DNA from: Brachyspira hampsonii
GTDB taxonomy: Bacteria > Spirochaetota > Brachyspiria > Brachyspirales > Brachyspiraceae
DNA length: 64,000 nt
NCBI RefSeq assembly: GCF_002214805.1
Contig: NZ_CP019914.1
Location: forward strand, 124,001-188,000
Reading direction: 5' to 3'
The notes beneath the pieces were generated by a model, which was given only the letters and a program-made list of their open reading frames with translations, did not search any database and was not told where the DNA came from. A program made the position numbers and the translations under genes. Shown here piece by piece: positions 26,092 through 34,546 of this stretch (positions are counted from its first letter, which is position 1; each line of letters opens with the position of its first letter).

Positions 26092-27330
26092 TTATTCTAT
26101 ACATTCGCAAAGTATTGATACAGCTTTTTCTAATTCCTTTTCTGTAATTGTTAGCGGAGGAAGAAGTCTTATCTTATTTTTTGCAGTTAAAGGAATAATA
26201 CCATTTGATATACATTTCTCTACTATTTCTCTAGCATTCAATCCTTCTTTAAGTCCTATTCCAAGCATTAGACCTATTCCGTCTACACTTACTACATTAT
26301 CAAGTTTCATTAATTTGCTTTTTATATATTTGGATTTCTTTTCAACTTCTTTTAGTAAATTTTTATCTATTATATTTAATACTTCCAAAGCACCGGCAGC
26401 AACAACAGGATTAGCTCCGAATGTAGAAGCATGATCTCCCGGAACAAATACATCAGAGCATTTTTTACTCATAAGCATAGCACCTATAGGAAGACCGCCT
26501 CCTAAACCTTTAGCTATAGTAGTAATATCCGGCTTAATTCCAAAATGTTCAGAACATAGAAACTTTCCTGTTCTTCCTGCTCCTGTCTGAACTTCATCAA
26601 TTATAAAAAGTATATCATTTTCACTGCAGTATTTATGTACTTTCTGCACATATTCTTTATCAAGAGGTATAACTCCGCCTTCTCCTTGTATAAGCTCCAT
26701 CATTACAGCACAAGCATTGTCTTTTAATTTCTCTATAGTATCTTCATAGTTGTTAGCTTCTGCAAATGAAAAACCTTCTAAAAATGGAAAAAAGTAATTA
26801 TGAAAAACTTCCTGACCTGTAGCTGATATTGTAGCCATAGTTCTGCCATGAAAAGAATTTTTTAGAGTTACTATTTTATTTCTTTTATAGTCTTTATTAT
26901 TATCAGCATATTTATTGAAAGAATATTTTCTTGCACATTTTATAGCTGCTTCATTTGCTTCAGCACCAGAATTGCAGAAAAACACTTTATCATATTTTGT
27001 AATAGTGCATAGCTTTTTAGCTAAATCAATATAAGGCTTTGTATAGTAAAGATTAGATGTATGCTGCAAGGTTTTTAATTGATTAGTTACCGCATTTATA
27101 TAATTTTTATTACCGTAACCAATGCTATTAACTCCGATTCCGCTTCCTAAGTCAATATATTCTTTTCCTTCTATATCTTTTAATTTAGCACCGTTTCCTG
27201 ATTCCAATACTAAATCAAATTTCGCATAAGTATTCGCCACATATTTTTTACTGTTATTAATATATTCTTTTTTTAATTTTAGTTTTTCAGTGTTTTCAGG
27301 ATTTTGTTTATTTGTTTTTTTGCATGCCAT
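26092..27330 (-). CDS. argD: Acetylornithine aminotransferase
   Basis: A 412-residue class III PLP aminotransferase. It shows FCNSGAEANEAAIK (cofactor phosphate site), FIIDEVQTGAGRTGKF with the Asp that binds the pyridine nitrogen, and TIAKGLGGGLPIGAM with the Schiff-base lysine. It converts N-acetylglutamate semialdehyde to N-acetylornithine with glutamate as donor. The Lys/Asn-rich N-terminal extension of about 30 residues is longer than usual. It is last in the argC-J-B-D run, 45 bases after argB, and the context fixes ArgD over other ornithine or GABA aminotransferases. Confidence 0.92.
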   Translation of the reverse strand: MACKKTNKQNPENTEKLKLKKEYINNSKKYVANTYAKFDLVLESGNGAKLKDIEGKEYIDLGSGIGVNSIGYGNKNYINAVTNQLKTLQHTSNLYYTKPYIDLAKKLCTITKYDKVFFCNSGAEANEAAIKCARKYSFNKYADNNKDYKRNKIVTLKNSFHGRTMATISATGQEVFHNYFFPFLEGFSFAEANNYEDTIEKLKDNACAVMMELIQGEGGVIPLDKEYVQKVHKYCSENDILFIIDEVQTGAGRTGKFLCSEHFGIKPDITTIAKGLGGGLPIGAMLMSKKCSDVFVPGDHASTFGANPVVAAGALEVLNIIDKNLLKEVEKKSKYIKSKLMKLDNVVSVDGIGLMLGIGLKEGLNAREIVEKCISNGIIPLTAKNKIRLLPPLTITEKELEKAVSILCECIE

Positions 27331-27375
27331 ATTTTTACCCTCATTTGTATTTGTTAATTATTTTTTATCTAATTA

Positions 27376-28242
27376 TTAATCTTTATAAAACATAGTTCCT
27401 ATACCTTCATCAGTGAACATTTCTATTAATAATGAATGGTATAATCTTCCGTCTATTATAAATACTTTTGATACTCCATTCTCAACTGCATCTATACAAT
27501 GCTTAACTTTAGGTATCATTCCTCCGGATATAGTTCCGTCTTTTATAAGATTATTTATATCTTTAATATTAATTTGACTTATTAAAGAGTTTTCATCATC
27601 TTTATTTTTTAAAAGTCCCGGAGTATCAGTCATATATATTAAAGTTTCAGCTTTCATACTTTCAGCTATTTTAGCAGCAGCGGTATCAGCATTAATATTG
27701 TAAATATTTCCTTCATCATCGCATCCTACAGTAGCAACTATTGGAATATATTTATTTGATATAATAGTATTAAGCAAATCTGTATTAACATTATCAATGT
27801 CTCCTACAAACCCCAAATCATCATCACTTTTATATTTACTTACTTTAAACATCTTGCCGTCAATACCGCATATACCAAGACATTTGCCTCCGCAGTTTTC
27901 AAGCGATGCAACTAATTCTTTATTAACTTTACCCGAAAGAACCATATTTACTATTTCAGCAGTTTCACTGTCAGTATATCTAAACCCATTTATAAATTTT
28001 GATTCTTTTCCTATTTTATTAAGCATAGAAGTGATATCTTTACCTCCTCCATGCACAACTATAACATTTATTCCTACAGTAGAAAGCAAAGCAACATCAC
28101 TCATAACTTTCTTTTTCAATTCAGGGTTTTCCATAGCACTTCCGCCGTATTTTATTACAACAGTTTTTTCTGTATATTTTTGTATATAAGGCAATGCCTG
28201 ATTAAGTATAAATGCTTTATCTCTGTTTGAAATATTATCCAT
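27376..28242 (-). CDS. argB: Acetylglutamate kinase
   Basis: A 288-residue amino-acid-kinase-fold enzyme. TVVIKYGGSAM (about residues 21-31) binds ATP phosphates, IVVHGGGKDI (about 60-69) is the glycine-rich loop, and NINADTAAAKIAESM is near the substrate site. It phosphorylates N-acetylglutamate, the second and often arginine-regulated step of arginine synthesis. The N-terminal helix (RDKAFILNQALPYIQKYT) resembles that of the arginine-sensitive, hexameric ArgB enzymes, so feedback inhibition is plausible. It sits 21 bases after argJ. Confidence 0.95.
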   Translation of the reverse strand: MDNISNRDKAFILNQALPYIQKYTEKTVVIKYGGSAMENPELKKKVMSDVALLSTVGINVIVVHGGGKDITSMLNKIGKESKFINGFRYTDSETAEIVNMVLSGKVNKELVASLENCGGKCLGICGIDGKMFKVSKYKSDDDLGFVGDIDNVNTDLLNTIISNKYIPIVATVGCDDEGNIYNINADTAAAKIAESMKAETLIYMTDTPGLLKNKDDENSLISQINIKDINNLIKDGTISGGMIPKVKHCIDAVENGVSKVFIIDGRLYHSLLIEMFTDEGIGTMFYKD

Positions 28243-28263
28243 TTTTTATTTCCTTTATATTAT

Positions 28264-29496
28264 TTAACTTCTGTAAGAGCCATTAATTTTTACATAATCG
28301 TAAGTCAAATCACATCCCCAAGCAACTGCCTTACTTGTACCACAGTTCATATTAATTGTAATTCTTATCTCATCTTCTTTTAATATTTTTAAAGCCTCTT
28401 CTTCGCTGAACTCCACTCCATAACCATCTTTATAAACATTCATTTCTCCGTATTTAGAACCTACATTTATAGATACTTTATTAATATCAAAATCAGCATC
28501 TTCAGTATAGCCTATAGCACATGAAATCCTGCCCCAATTCATATCGCAGCCGAACATAGCAGCTTTTACTAAGTTTGAAGTAATTACAGATTTTGCTATT
28601 TTTCTAGCCAATTTTATATCGCTAGCATTTATTACTTCGCATTCTATTAATTTTGTAGCACCTTCTCCGTCTTTTGCCATTTGTCTTGATAAATAAGTAT
28701 TAGCCATATTTAATGCTTTACAGAATATCTTATAATTATCATCTTCTTTATCTATTAAAGTATTTTCAGCTTCGCCATTAGCAAGCACCACGCACATATC
28801 ATTAGTAGAAGTATCTCCATCAACACTAATCATATTGTATGTAGATTTCACATCCTCGCTTAATGCTTTTTGAAGCATTTCACTTGTAATACTGCAATCA
28901 GTAGTTAAAAATGCAAGCATTGTAGCCATATTGGGGTGAATCATGCCGCTTCCTTTTGATGTTCCCCCAATATGAACTTTTTTACCGTCAATTTCAAATT
29001 CATAAGCTATTTCTTTCATGAATGTATCAGTAGTCATTATTGCACTTGCTGCATTTTTAGCATGCTCTGCAGAGTGATTAGCATTGTTCATAAGTTCTTT
29101 TATATTTTTTTGTATAGGCTCTATATTAAGAGGAACTCCTATAACGCCTGTAGAAGCAACTGCAACATCTTTTTCATCTATACCCAATACATCAGCAGTG
29201 AGTTTGCACATTTCTTTTGCCTTTTCAACCCCGTCTTTATTGCAAGTATTAGCATTACCAGAATTACATATAACAGCTTTTGCTTTACCGTCTTTCAAAT
29301 GTTCTTTGCTTACTATGATATTCGCTCCGCATACTTTATTCTGTGTATATACAGCTCCCACTGAACATAAACTTTCACTGTAAATTATTGCTAAATCTTT
29401 TTTTTCGCTATTCTTTTTTATACCAGCATGTATTCCGTTTGCTTTGAAACCTTTAGCAGCACATACACCGCCTTCAATTTGTTTAATGTTTGTCAT
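28264..29496 (-). CDS. argJ: Glutamate N-acetyltransferase / amino-acid acetyltransferase
   Basis: A 410-residue ArgJ. The autoprocessing motif ATML occurs in IHPNMATMLAFLTTD (about residues 182-196); Thr of ATML becomes the N-terminal nucleophile of the beta chain after self-cleavage. It has the conserved N-terminal GVCAAKGFKANGIHAGIKK and CNSGNAN. ArgJ moves acetyl from acetylornithine to glutamate, so acetyl is recycled; some forms also use acetyl-CoA. Its presence implies the cyclic pathway and would make a separate argE unnecessary. The ribosome binding site AGGAG precedes it, 220 bases after argC. Confidence 0.95.
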   Translation of the reverse strand: MTNIKQIEGGVCAAKGFKANGIHAGIKKNSEKKDLAIIYSESLCSVGAVYTQNKVCGANIIVSKEHLKDGKAKAVICNSGNANTCNKDGVEKAKEMCKLTADVLGIDEKDVAVASTGVIGVPLNIEPIQKNIKELMNNANHSAEHAKNAASAIMTTDTFMKEIAYEFEIDGKKVHIGGTSKGSGMIHPNMATMLAFLTTDCSITSEMLQKALSEDVKSTYNMISVDGDTSTNDMCVVLANGEAENTLIDKEDDNYKIFCKALNMANTYLSRQMAKDGEGATKLIECEVINASDIKLARKIAKSVITSNLVKAAMFGCDMNWGRISCAIGYTEDADFDINKVSINVGSKYGEMNVYKDGYGVEFSEEEALKILKEDEIRITINMNCGTSKAVAWGCDLTYDYVKINGSYRS

Positions 29497-29567
29497 CTAT
29501 TTAATCTCCTATTATTGCTAAAACTTATCATTAATAAAAATTGTTATATGCCTATAATTCTTATATT

Positions 29568-29611
29568 TTATTAAAAAGCTGTAGAAATTCAATTCAATCC
29601 CTCATCTTTTA
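29568..29611 (-). pseudogene. Remnant copy of the 3' end of argC
   Basis: About 44 bases resemble the last codons of argC (29714-29760). On the minus strand it reads KDEGLN, stop, ISTAF, stop against argC's EDEGLNFIPPAF. The copy lies 146 bases downstream of the true end, so it is a decayed partial duplication or recombination scar. Confidence 0.5.
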
Positions 29612-29621
29612 TTATTGCTGG

Positions 29622-29684
29622 CTATAAACTCACTTTTAATTAACTGACAACTTACTTCACAAGTTATCAGCTGCTCGTTTATAG
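29622..29684. repeat. Nested stem-loop between argC and argJ
   Basis: CTATAAAC (29622-29629) pairs with GTTTATAG (29677-29684), and inside it CTGACAACTT (29644-29653) pairs with AAGTTATCAG (29661-29670, one mismatch). It may be an intercistronic mRNA structure or repeat debris linked with the argC remnant. No T-tract follows, so it is not a clear terminator. Confidence 0.5.
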
Positions 29685-29716
29685 TTTTAATATCTTTCCG
29701 TTAATCTAACTAATTA

Positions 29717-30775
29717 TTAAAAAGCTGGAGGAATAAAATTAAGTCCTTCATCTTCTTTTAAGCCCAATGCTATATTCATATTTTGTATTGCCTGTCCTGC
29801 TGCTCCTTTTACCATATTATCTATTGCTGATACTATTATTAATTTATTTGTTCTATTATCTATATGCAAAGATATATCACAGTAGTTTGAGTATTTAACA
29901 TATTTTAAATTTGCTGTCTCTCCTATATTTAATACTCTTACAAATGATGAATCTTTATAAAACTCTTTATAAGTATTATGTATATCTTCTAATTTAAGAT
30001 TTTTATTTTCTAATTTGACATATATTGTTGACACTATTCCTCTATTTAATGGAAGTAAGTGAGGAACAAAAGTTACTTTTATCTCTTCACCATATATATT
30101 TGATAATGTCTGTTCTATTTCCGGTGTATGTCTATGTTCTGCTATTTTATACGGAGCAAATGCTTCATTACATTCTGTAAAGTGGGTATTTAATTTTAAT
30201 TCCCGTCCTGCACCTGTAGCACCTGATTTTGAATCGATTATAATATCATCTTTTATTATCAATTTATTCACCAAAGCAGGGGCTAATGCCAAACCTATAG
30301 AAGTAGGGTAGCATCCCGGATTTCCTATAATTTTTGCATTCTTTAATTCTTTTTTACCATATACATTATCATATTTAATTATTTCAGGTATTGAGTATAT
30401 TGACTCTTTATGAAGATTTTTATATTTATATTCTTTGCCATACCAATTTTTATAATCTTCTTCATCATCTAATCTGAAATCAGCACCCAAATCTATAAAC
30501 AAAATATTTTTTTCAAAACATTTATTTGCAATATCATCACTTAAACCCGCAGGCAGTGATGCAAATACAACATCAGTGTCTTCAAATATTTCATTTTCAT
30601 CTAATAATAATTTATCTAAGTTCTTATTTAAATTAGGATACACTTCATTTATATTTTTTCCTACAAAACTTTTTGAAGATAGATTTTTTAATTCTACTTT
30701 GCTATGAGACAGTAATAATCTGATTAATTCTGCACCTGCATACCCTGTAGCACCTATAACGGATACTTTTATCAT
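29717..30775 (-). CDS. argC: N-acetyl-gamma-glutamyl-phosphate reductase
   Basis: A 352-residue enzyme. I start it at 30775, because AGGAG lies 8 bases upstream; the GTG three codons earlier overlaps that ribosome binding site. The N-terminal IGATGYAGAELIRLL is the NADP-binding glycine loop, and the active-site cysteine is in IGNPGCYPTSIGLAL (about residue 147). EHRHTPEIEQTL carries the conserved His-rich motif. It reduces acetylglutamyl phosphate to the semialdehyde. It is first in the arg cluster, behind a strong promoter and a leader of about 175 bases. Confidence 0.95.
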   Translation of the reverse strand: MIKVSVIGATGYAGAELIRLLLSHSKVELKNLSSKSFVGKNINEVYPNLNKNLDKLLLDENEIFEDTDVVFASLPAGLSDDIANKCFEKNILFIDLGADFRLDDEEDYKNWYGKEYKYKNLHKESIYSIPEIIKYDNVYGKKELKNAKIIGNPGCYPTSIGLALAPALVNKLIIKDDIIIDSKSGATGAGRELKLNTHFTECNEAFAPYKIAEHRHTPEIEQTLSNIYGEEIKVTFVPHLLPLNRGIVSTIYVKLENKNLKLEDIHNTYKEFYKDSSFVRVLNIGETANLKYVKYSNYCDISLHIDNRTNKLIIVSAIDNMVKGAAGQAIQNMNIALGLKEDEGLNFIPPAF

Positions 30776-30957
30776 ATAAAACACTCCTATAATAATTAAT
30801 AATATTAAAGAATAATATATAATTGCTTTTATTTTTGAGAGATTGATTTTAAGCTGTGAATGAAATGGAGGCTTAACGCCTTGAGAGATAATTTCTTATG
30901 TATAAAACTATATTACACATTTTTATTTTTCCTAAAACTGTTTAATATTTGCATAAC

Positions 30958-30985
30958 ATTATACTATTGATAATAAAAAAGTCAA
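30958..30985 (-). promoter_or_regulatory. Sigma-70 promoter of argC
   Basis: On the minus strand, TTGACT (30980-30985), a 16-base spacer and TATAAT (30958-30963) predict a start near 30951. That leaves an untranslated leader of about 175 bases. Confidence 0.7.
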
Positions 30986-31115
30986 GATTTTTTATAAATA
31001 AAATATAACAGCTAATACTATACAAAATTATTATAATTAAGATAAATTATACAGCTTCAATATTAAAACTGCTTATTATTGATATAAATTTAATTTTATA
31101 TACAGAATATTTCTA

Positions 31116-31144
31116 TTGATTTTTTATATTCTTACAATTATAAT
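31116..31144 (+). promoter_or_regulatory. Sigma-70 promoter of the ExbB-like gene
   Basis: TTGATT (31116-31121), a 17-base spacer and TATAAT (31139-31144) lie about 42 bases before the ATG at 31186. Confidence 0.65.
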
Positions 31145-31185
31145 GTTTTAACAAATAATGACATTTTAATGAGGCATTTATATAT

Positions 31186-31818
31186 ATGAATGGTATATTC
31201 GGTTCTGAAAGTCTTTTAAATTCGGCTATGATGGTTTGCTGGATAGGACTTCTAATATCTTCAATCTTGGGATTAACAATAATAATTGATAGATTCATTT
31301 ACTTTACTAGAATAAAATCACAGGATAATTCATTGGCTCCTAAACTCATTTCTTTAATAAAAGATAAAGAATTAAAAGCGGCCATTGCCTTATGCGAAAC
31401 AGCAAAATCGCCTTTGGCAAATATTGTTATGTCAGGTCTTAAAAATTCTGATATGCCAAAAGAAGCTATGCAAAGTACATCCAATAAAGAACTTCCAAGA
31501 CTTGAAAGATTTATTTCTGCACTCTCAACAATATCAACTGTTGCTCCATTGCTTGGACTTTTAGGTACTATTCTTGGTATGATACAATCCTTTGCTGTAA
31601 TATCAGTTGCTGGAAGCGGAAACCCTTCTGCTTTGGCTTCAGGTATTGCTAATGCTCTTCTTACTACTGCAGCAGGACTTATCATTGCTATACCTACAGT
31701 TGTATTTTATAATTATTTCGTAAATACTCTTAATGAAAGAATATTATTTATAGAAAATTTATCAAATGAAGTTTCTGATTATATAATAAATGAACGCAAT
31801 ACTAAAACTGAAAATTAG
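31186..31818 (+). CDS. MotA/TolQ/ExbB-type proton channel subunit
   Basis: A 210-residue inner-membrane protein with three hydrophobic segments: about residues 13-35, 109-135 and 150-175. The last two are linked by the conserved STVAPLLGLLGTILGMIQSF and the helix ANALLTTAAGLIIAIP, the ExbB/TolQ signature. With an ExbD/TolR partner it would use the proton gradient to drive outer-membrane transport or envelope upkeep. No ExbD, TolR or TonB gene is nearby; the next 500 bases are non-coding, so the partner must be elsewhere. The short periplasmic N-terminus fits ExbB/TolQ rather than the four-TM MotA. The ribosome binding site is GAGG, 12 bases upstream. Confidence 0.85.
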   Translation: MNGIFGSESLLNSAMMVCWIGLLISSILGLTIIIDRFIYFTRIKSQDNSLAPKLISLIKDKELKAAIALCETAKSPLANIVMSGLKNSDMPKEAMQSTSNKELPRLERFISALSTISTVAPLLGLLGTILGMIQSFAVISVAGSGNPSALASGIANALLTTAAGLIIAIPTVVFYNYFVNTLNERILFIENLSNEVSDYIINERNTKTEN

Positions 31819-32318
31819 TATTAAAGCCAAATATATTGTATTTAAGTATTCATTAATTTCTTAAAGTATGATATAGACACATTATAATTTAAAGAATTTT
31901 ATTATATTCCCCGCCCTTTAATATTTAGTGCTTAAATTAGAACATTAAATTTAAACATTCTCTATAGCGAAAAAATAAAAAACATGCCCACCCAAGCATT
32001 TTTTATATTTATAATTTTTATTAAAAAATCAGATTAAAAAATTTATATCCGCACGCAGAATAAAACTAAGAAATAAAGCTAATTTATAATTAAAATTTAT
32101 TAAAATATGATAATCTGCTAACCGTGCATTAAATATACTATAAATTTAATAGAAATTAGGGTGGGTGCTATATTTCAAACAAAAACAAAAAATATTATTA
32201 GATTATAATTTTATAAATTAGCAGTAAATATAAAGGGTGGGAATTGTAAATAAAATAACCTTGAAAAATATAAATAAATATACTATAATAGGAATATAAT
32301 AAAATCTCAGGATATCTA
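31819..32318. other. Gene-free 500-bp region with a nested inverted-repeat element
   Basis: I see no open frame. Six GC-containing islands stand out in AT-rich DNA and are arranged symmetrically; they are described in the entry for 31909-32242. A promoter for the HPr gene is likely in the last 60 bases but not clear enough to call. Confidence 0.6.
31909..32242. repeat. About 330-bp imperfect palindrome of nested shells
   Basis: The outer arms are CCCGCCCTTTAATATTTAGT (near 31911) and, read from the other end, CCCACCCTTTATATTTACTG (near 32242), similar over about 28 bases. A middle shell pairs GCCCACCC (near 31986) with GGGTGGGTGC (32159-32168). An inner shell has CCGCACGCAGA (near 32049) facing the complement of CTGCTAACCGTGCAT (near 32115). 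There is no coding capacity. The symmetry and the GC-rich islands suggest a non-autonomous mobile or structural intergenic repeat. I recall no name for it. Confidence 0.55.
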
Positions 32319-32630
32319 ATGACATTAACAAATGTAGTAACAATCAAAAGCAAAAATGGAATGCATCTAAGACCAGCAGGAGTTCTATCACAAATATCAA
32401 GTAAAAATGAATACTCAAATATAGGAATATTTTTACTTTATAATGGCGTAAGAGCAGATGCAAAAAGTGTATTTAATATTATGGGACTTGGAGCATTTCA
32501 AGGAGCCAATCTAATATTAGAAATAGAATATGAAGATGGAATGGAAGAAACAGCTAAACAGGCTGAAAAAGAATTAATAAATTTCTTTGAAGAAGGATAT
32601 ATTCACGCTGAAGTTCCAGAAGATGACTAA
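32319..32630 (+). CDS. HPr-family phosphocarrier protein
   Basis: A 103-residue HPr. His16 lies in NGMHLRPAG, the phospho-acceptor site for PEP-dependent Enzyme I, with Arg18 conserved beside it. Ser50 in AKSVFNIMGL matches the regulatory serine of Gram-positive HPr. The protein is about 15 residues longer than a minimal HPr and ends in an acidic tail (EVPEDD). It is 45 bases upstream of a GntP-type permease, not of ptsI, so it may be a second or regulatory HPr linking PTS state to that transporter. Whether an HPr kinase is present cannot be seen here. Confidence 0.85.
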   Translation: MTLTNVVTIKSKNGMHLRPAGVLSQISSKNEYSNIGIFLLYNGVRADAKSVFNIMGLGAFQGANLILEIEYEDGMEETAKQAEKELINFFEEGYIHAEVPEDD

Positions 32631-32675
32631 TATTTTATGTATTTTCAATATAAAAATAAAACATAAGGATATTTA

Positions 32676-34058
32676 ATGATTAGTTATTTTGTAATAGCTA
32701 TGTTGGCAATATCTATTATTGTAGTTATGATTTTAACAATAAAGTTTAAAGTTCATCCATTCATAGCTATGCTATTAGTAGCAATATTTCTAGCTTTCAC
32801 ACTTCATGTCCCATCTAATAATGATACAAACTATATAACAGAAATATCTGCTTTAATTGGTAAAGGTTTTGGCAATGCTTTGGCAAGTGTAGGCATAATA
32901 ATAGTTTTAGGAAGTGTTATAGGTAATATATTAGAAATGTCCGGTGCTGCCTTAAAATTAGGGGAGATAGTATTAAGAATAGTAGGTAAATCTCATCCGG
33001 CTTTGGCTATGAATATATTAGGTTTTATAGTGTCAATACCTGTATTTTGTGATTCTGGATATTTAATACTAACACCATTAAGAAAAGCTGTTGCCAAGAA
33101 AAGCGGAGCATCTCCTGTTGCATTATCAGTTGCATTGTCTACTGGGCTTTATGCATCTCATGCTTTAATACCTCCAACTCCTGGTCCTGCTGCAGTTGTA
33201 AATCTATTCGGACTAGAAGCACATTTATTGACAATAATAATAATAGGACTAATAGTTGCCATTCCAACTTCTTTGGCTGGTGCTATATACGGTATATTTA
33301 TTTCTAAATACATAAAAAAAACAAATTACCCAGATAAATCTCCAACTTATGAAACTTTAATAAGTGATATAGGAGGACTTCCTCCCGCTTGGAAATCTCT
33401 AGCCCCTATAGTAGTGCCAATAATATTGATGGCAATTGGAAGTATTGTTAGATTTGATTCTTTTAGATTAGGAAATGGAATAATAAGAAACATATTTATA
33501 TTTTTAGGTGAGCCGTCTATGGCATTATTTATAGGCTTTTTATTCTCACTTTTACTAACTCATAAATTTAATAAAGAAGAAATATCTATGTGGATAGGTG
33601 ATGGTATAAGGTCTTCCGGAAGTATTTTAGCTATAGTTGGTGCGAGCGGTGCTTTTGCAGAAGTATTAAAATCAACCGAATTAGCCAAAATCATACCGGA
33701 ATTAGGACATGTATTCGGAGCATTAAATATGGGTTTAATACTGCCTTTTATTATGGCATCAGCTTTAAAAATAATATTAGGATCATCTACAATAGCAGTT
33801 GTTACTGTGGCTACACTTTTTGCGCCTCTCCTTGGTACATTGGGATTTAATACTCCTATATCTCAAATATTAGTATTAATGGCTATAGGAGCAGGCTCTA
33901 TGATAGCTTCCCATGCTAATGATAGTTATTTTTGGATAGTCGTAGAATTATCTGGTTTAAAAATAAAAGATGCATATAAAGCTAGAACTTTAGCTACTTT
34001 TGTACAAGGTATTACAGCATTAATTATTATAATGATACTAGCTTTATTATTCAGATAA
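32676..34058 (+). CDS. GntP-family gluconate/sugar-acid permease
   Basis: A 460-residue transporter with about 12-14 hydrophobic segments. Family phrases include IIVLGSVIGNILEMSGAA, SIPVFCDSGYLIL, LSTGLYASHALIPPTPGPAA and ASHANDSYFWIV, characteristic of GntP/GntT proton symporters. Members import gluconate, L-idonate or similar sugar acids. No gluconate kinase or dehydratase lies nearby, so the substrate stays open. It is preceded by HPr and followed 15 bases later by dut, suggesting one transcript. Confidence 0.88.
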   Translation: MISYFVIAMLAISIIVVMILTIKFKVHPFIAMLLVAIFLAFTLHVPSNNDTNYITEISALIGKGFGNALASVGIIIVLGSVIGNILEMSGAALKLGEIVLRIVGKSHPALAMNILGFIVSIPVFCDSGYLILTPLRKAVAKKSGASPVALSVALSTGLYASHALIPPTPGPAAVVNLFGLEAHLLTIIIIGLIVAIPTSLAGAIYGIFISKYIKKTNYPDKSPTYETLISDIGGLPPAWKSLAPIVVPIILMAIGSIVRFDSFRLGNGIIRNIFIFLGEPSMALFIGFLFSLLLTHKFNKEEISMWIGDGIRSSGSILAIVGASGAFAEVLKSTELAKIIPELGHVFGALNMGLILPFIMASALKIILGSSTIAVVTVATLFAPLLGTLGFNTPISQILVLMAIGAGSMIASHANDSYFWIVVELSGLKIKDAYKARTLATFVQGITALIIIMILALLFR

Positions 34059-34073
34059 AATATTGGAGGAATA

Positions 34074-34508
34074 ATGCTCAAAATAAAAATTATTAATAAA
34101 TCTAAAAATCCTTTACCTAAATATCAAACATCTGGTTCATCAGGACTTGATTTACATGCCAATATAGAGGAACCTATTACTTTAAATAAAAATGATATAG
34201 TATTAATACCAACAGGACTTTTTATCGAGATTCCTGAAGGTTATGAAGCACAAGTTAGAAGCAGAAGTTCTTTAGCATTAAAAAACGGTATTTTCTGCTT
34301 AAACTCTCCTGCAACAATAGACAGTGATTATAGGGGAGAATTAAAAATAATATTAGCATCTTTAACTGATACGCCATTTACTATAAATAATGGTGATAGG
34401 ATAGCTCAAATGGTTTTTGCTAAAGTTGAAAAGATATATTTTGAAGAAGCAGACTCATTATCTGATACTGATAGGGGAGAAGGCGGATTTGGAAGTACAA
34501 ATAAATAA
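34074..34508 (+). CDS. dut: Deoxyuridine 5'-triphosphate nucleotidohydrolase
   Basis: A 144-residue trimeric dUTPase with all five motifs in order: SGLDLHA (motif 1), RSRSSLALKNG (2), ATIDSDYRGEL (3, with the catalytic Asp and substrate Tyr), NGDRIAQMV (4) and RGEGGFGST (5, the mobile C-terminal arm). It splits dUTP to dUMP and pyrophosphate, which keeps uracil out of DNA and feeds thymidylate synthesis. It has a good ribosome binding site (TGGAGGA) and sits 15 bases after the permease gene. Confidence 0.95.
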   Translation: MLKIKIINKSKNPLPKYQTSGSSGLDLHANIEEPITLNKNDIVLIPTGLFIEIPEGYEAQVRSRSSLALKNGIFCLNSPATIDSDYRGELKIILASLTDTPFTINNGDRIAQMVFAKVEKIYFEEADSLSDTDRGEGGFGSTNK

Positions 34509-34546
34509 GTATTGATATAATTAATATTTTAGTTTATAATATTAAT

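Larger units (their letters stand above)
30776..31185. other. Divergent intergenic region, argC leader and exbB promoter
   Basis: This region holds the argC leader (30776 to about 30951), the argC promoter and, further right, the promoter of the ExbB-like gene. The leader contains the direct repeat TTGAGAGAT (30835-30843 and 30881-30889, plus-strand reading) and a small AGGC/GCCT hairpin (30869-30881). I see no ArgR box and no open frame. Confidence 0.5.

Noticed and set aside
30776-30784. Upstream GTG start for argC
   Set aside because: It overlaps the AGGAG ribosome binding site of the ATG at 30775.
31186-31818. ExbB-like protein as MotA
   Set aside because: It has three membrane segments and the TolQ/ExbB sequence signature, and no MotB gene follows; MotA has four segments and a large cytoplasmic loop with charged residues.
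31909-32242. Insertion sequence between exbB and the HPr gene
   Set aside because: No transposase frame fits in the element and no target-site duplication is evident, so I call it only a repeat.
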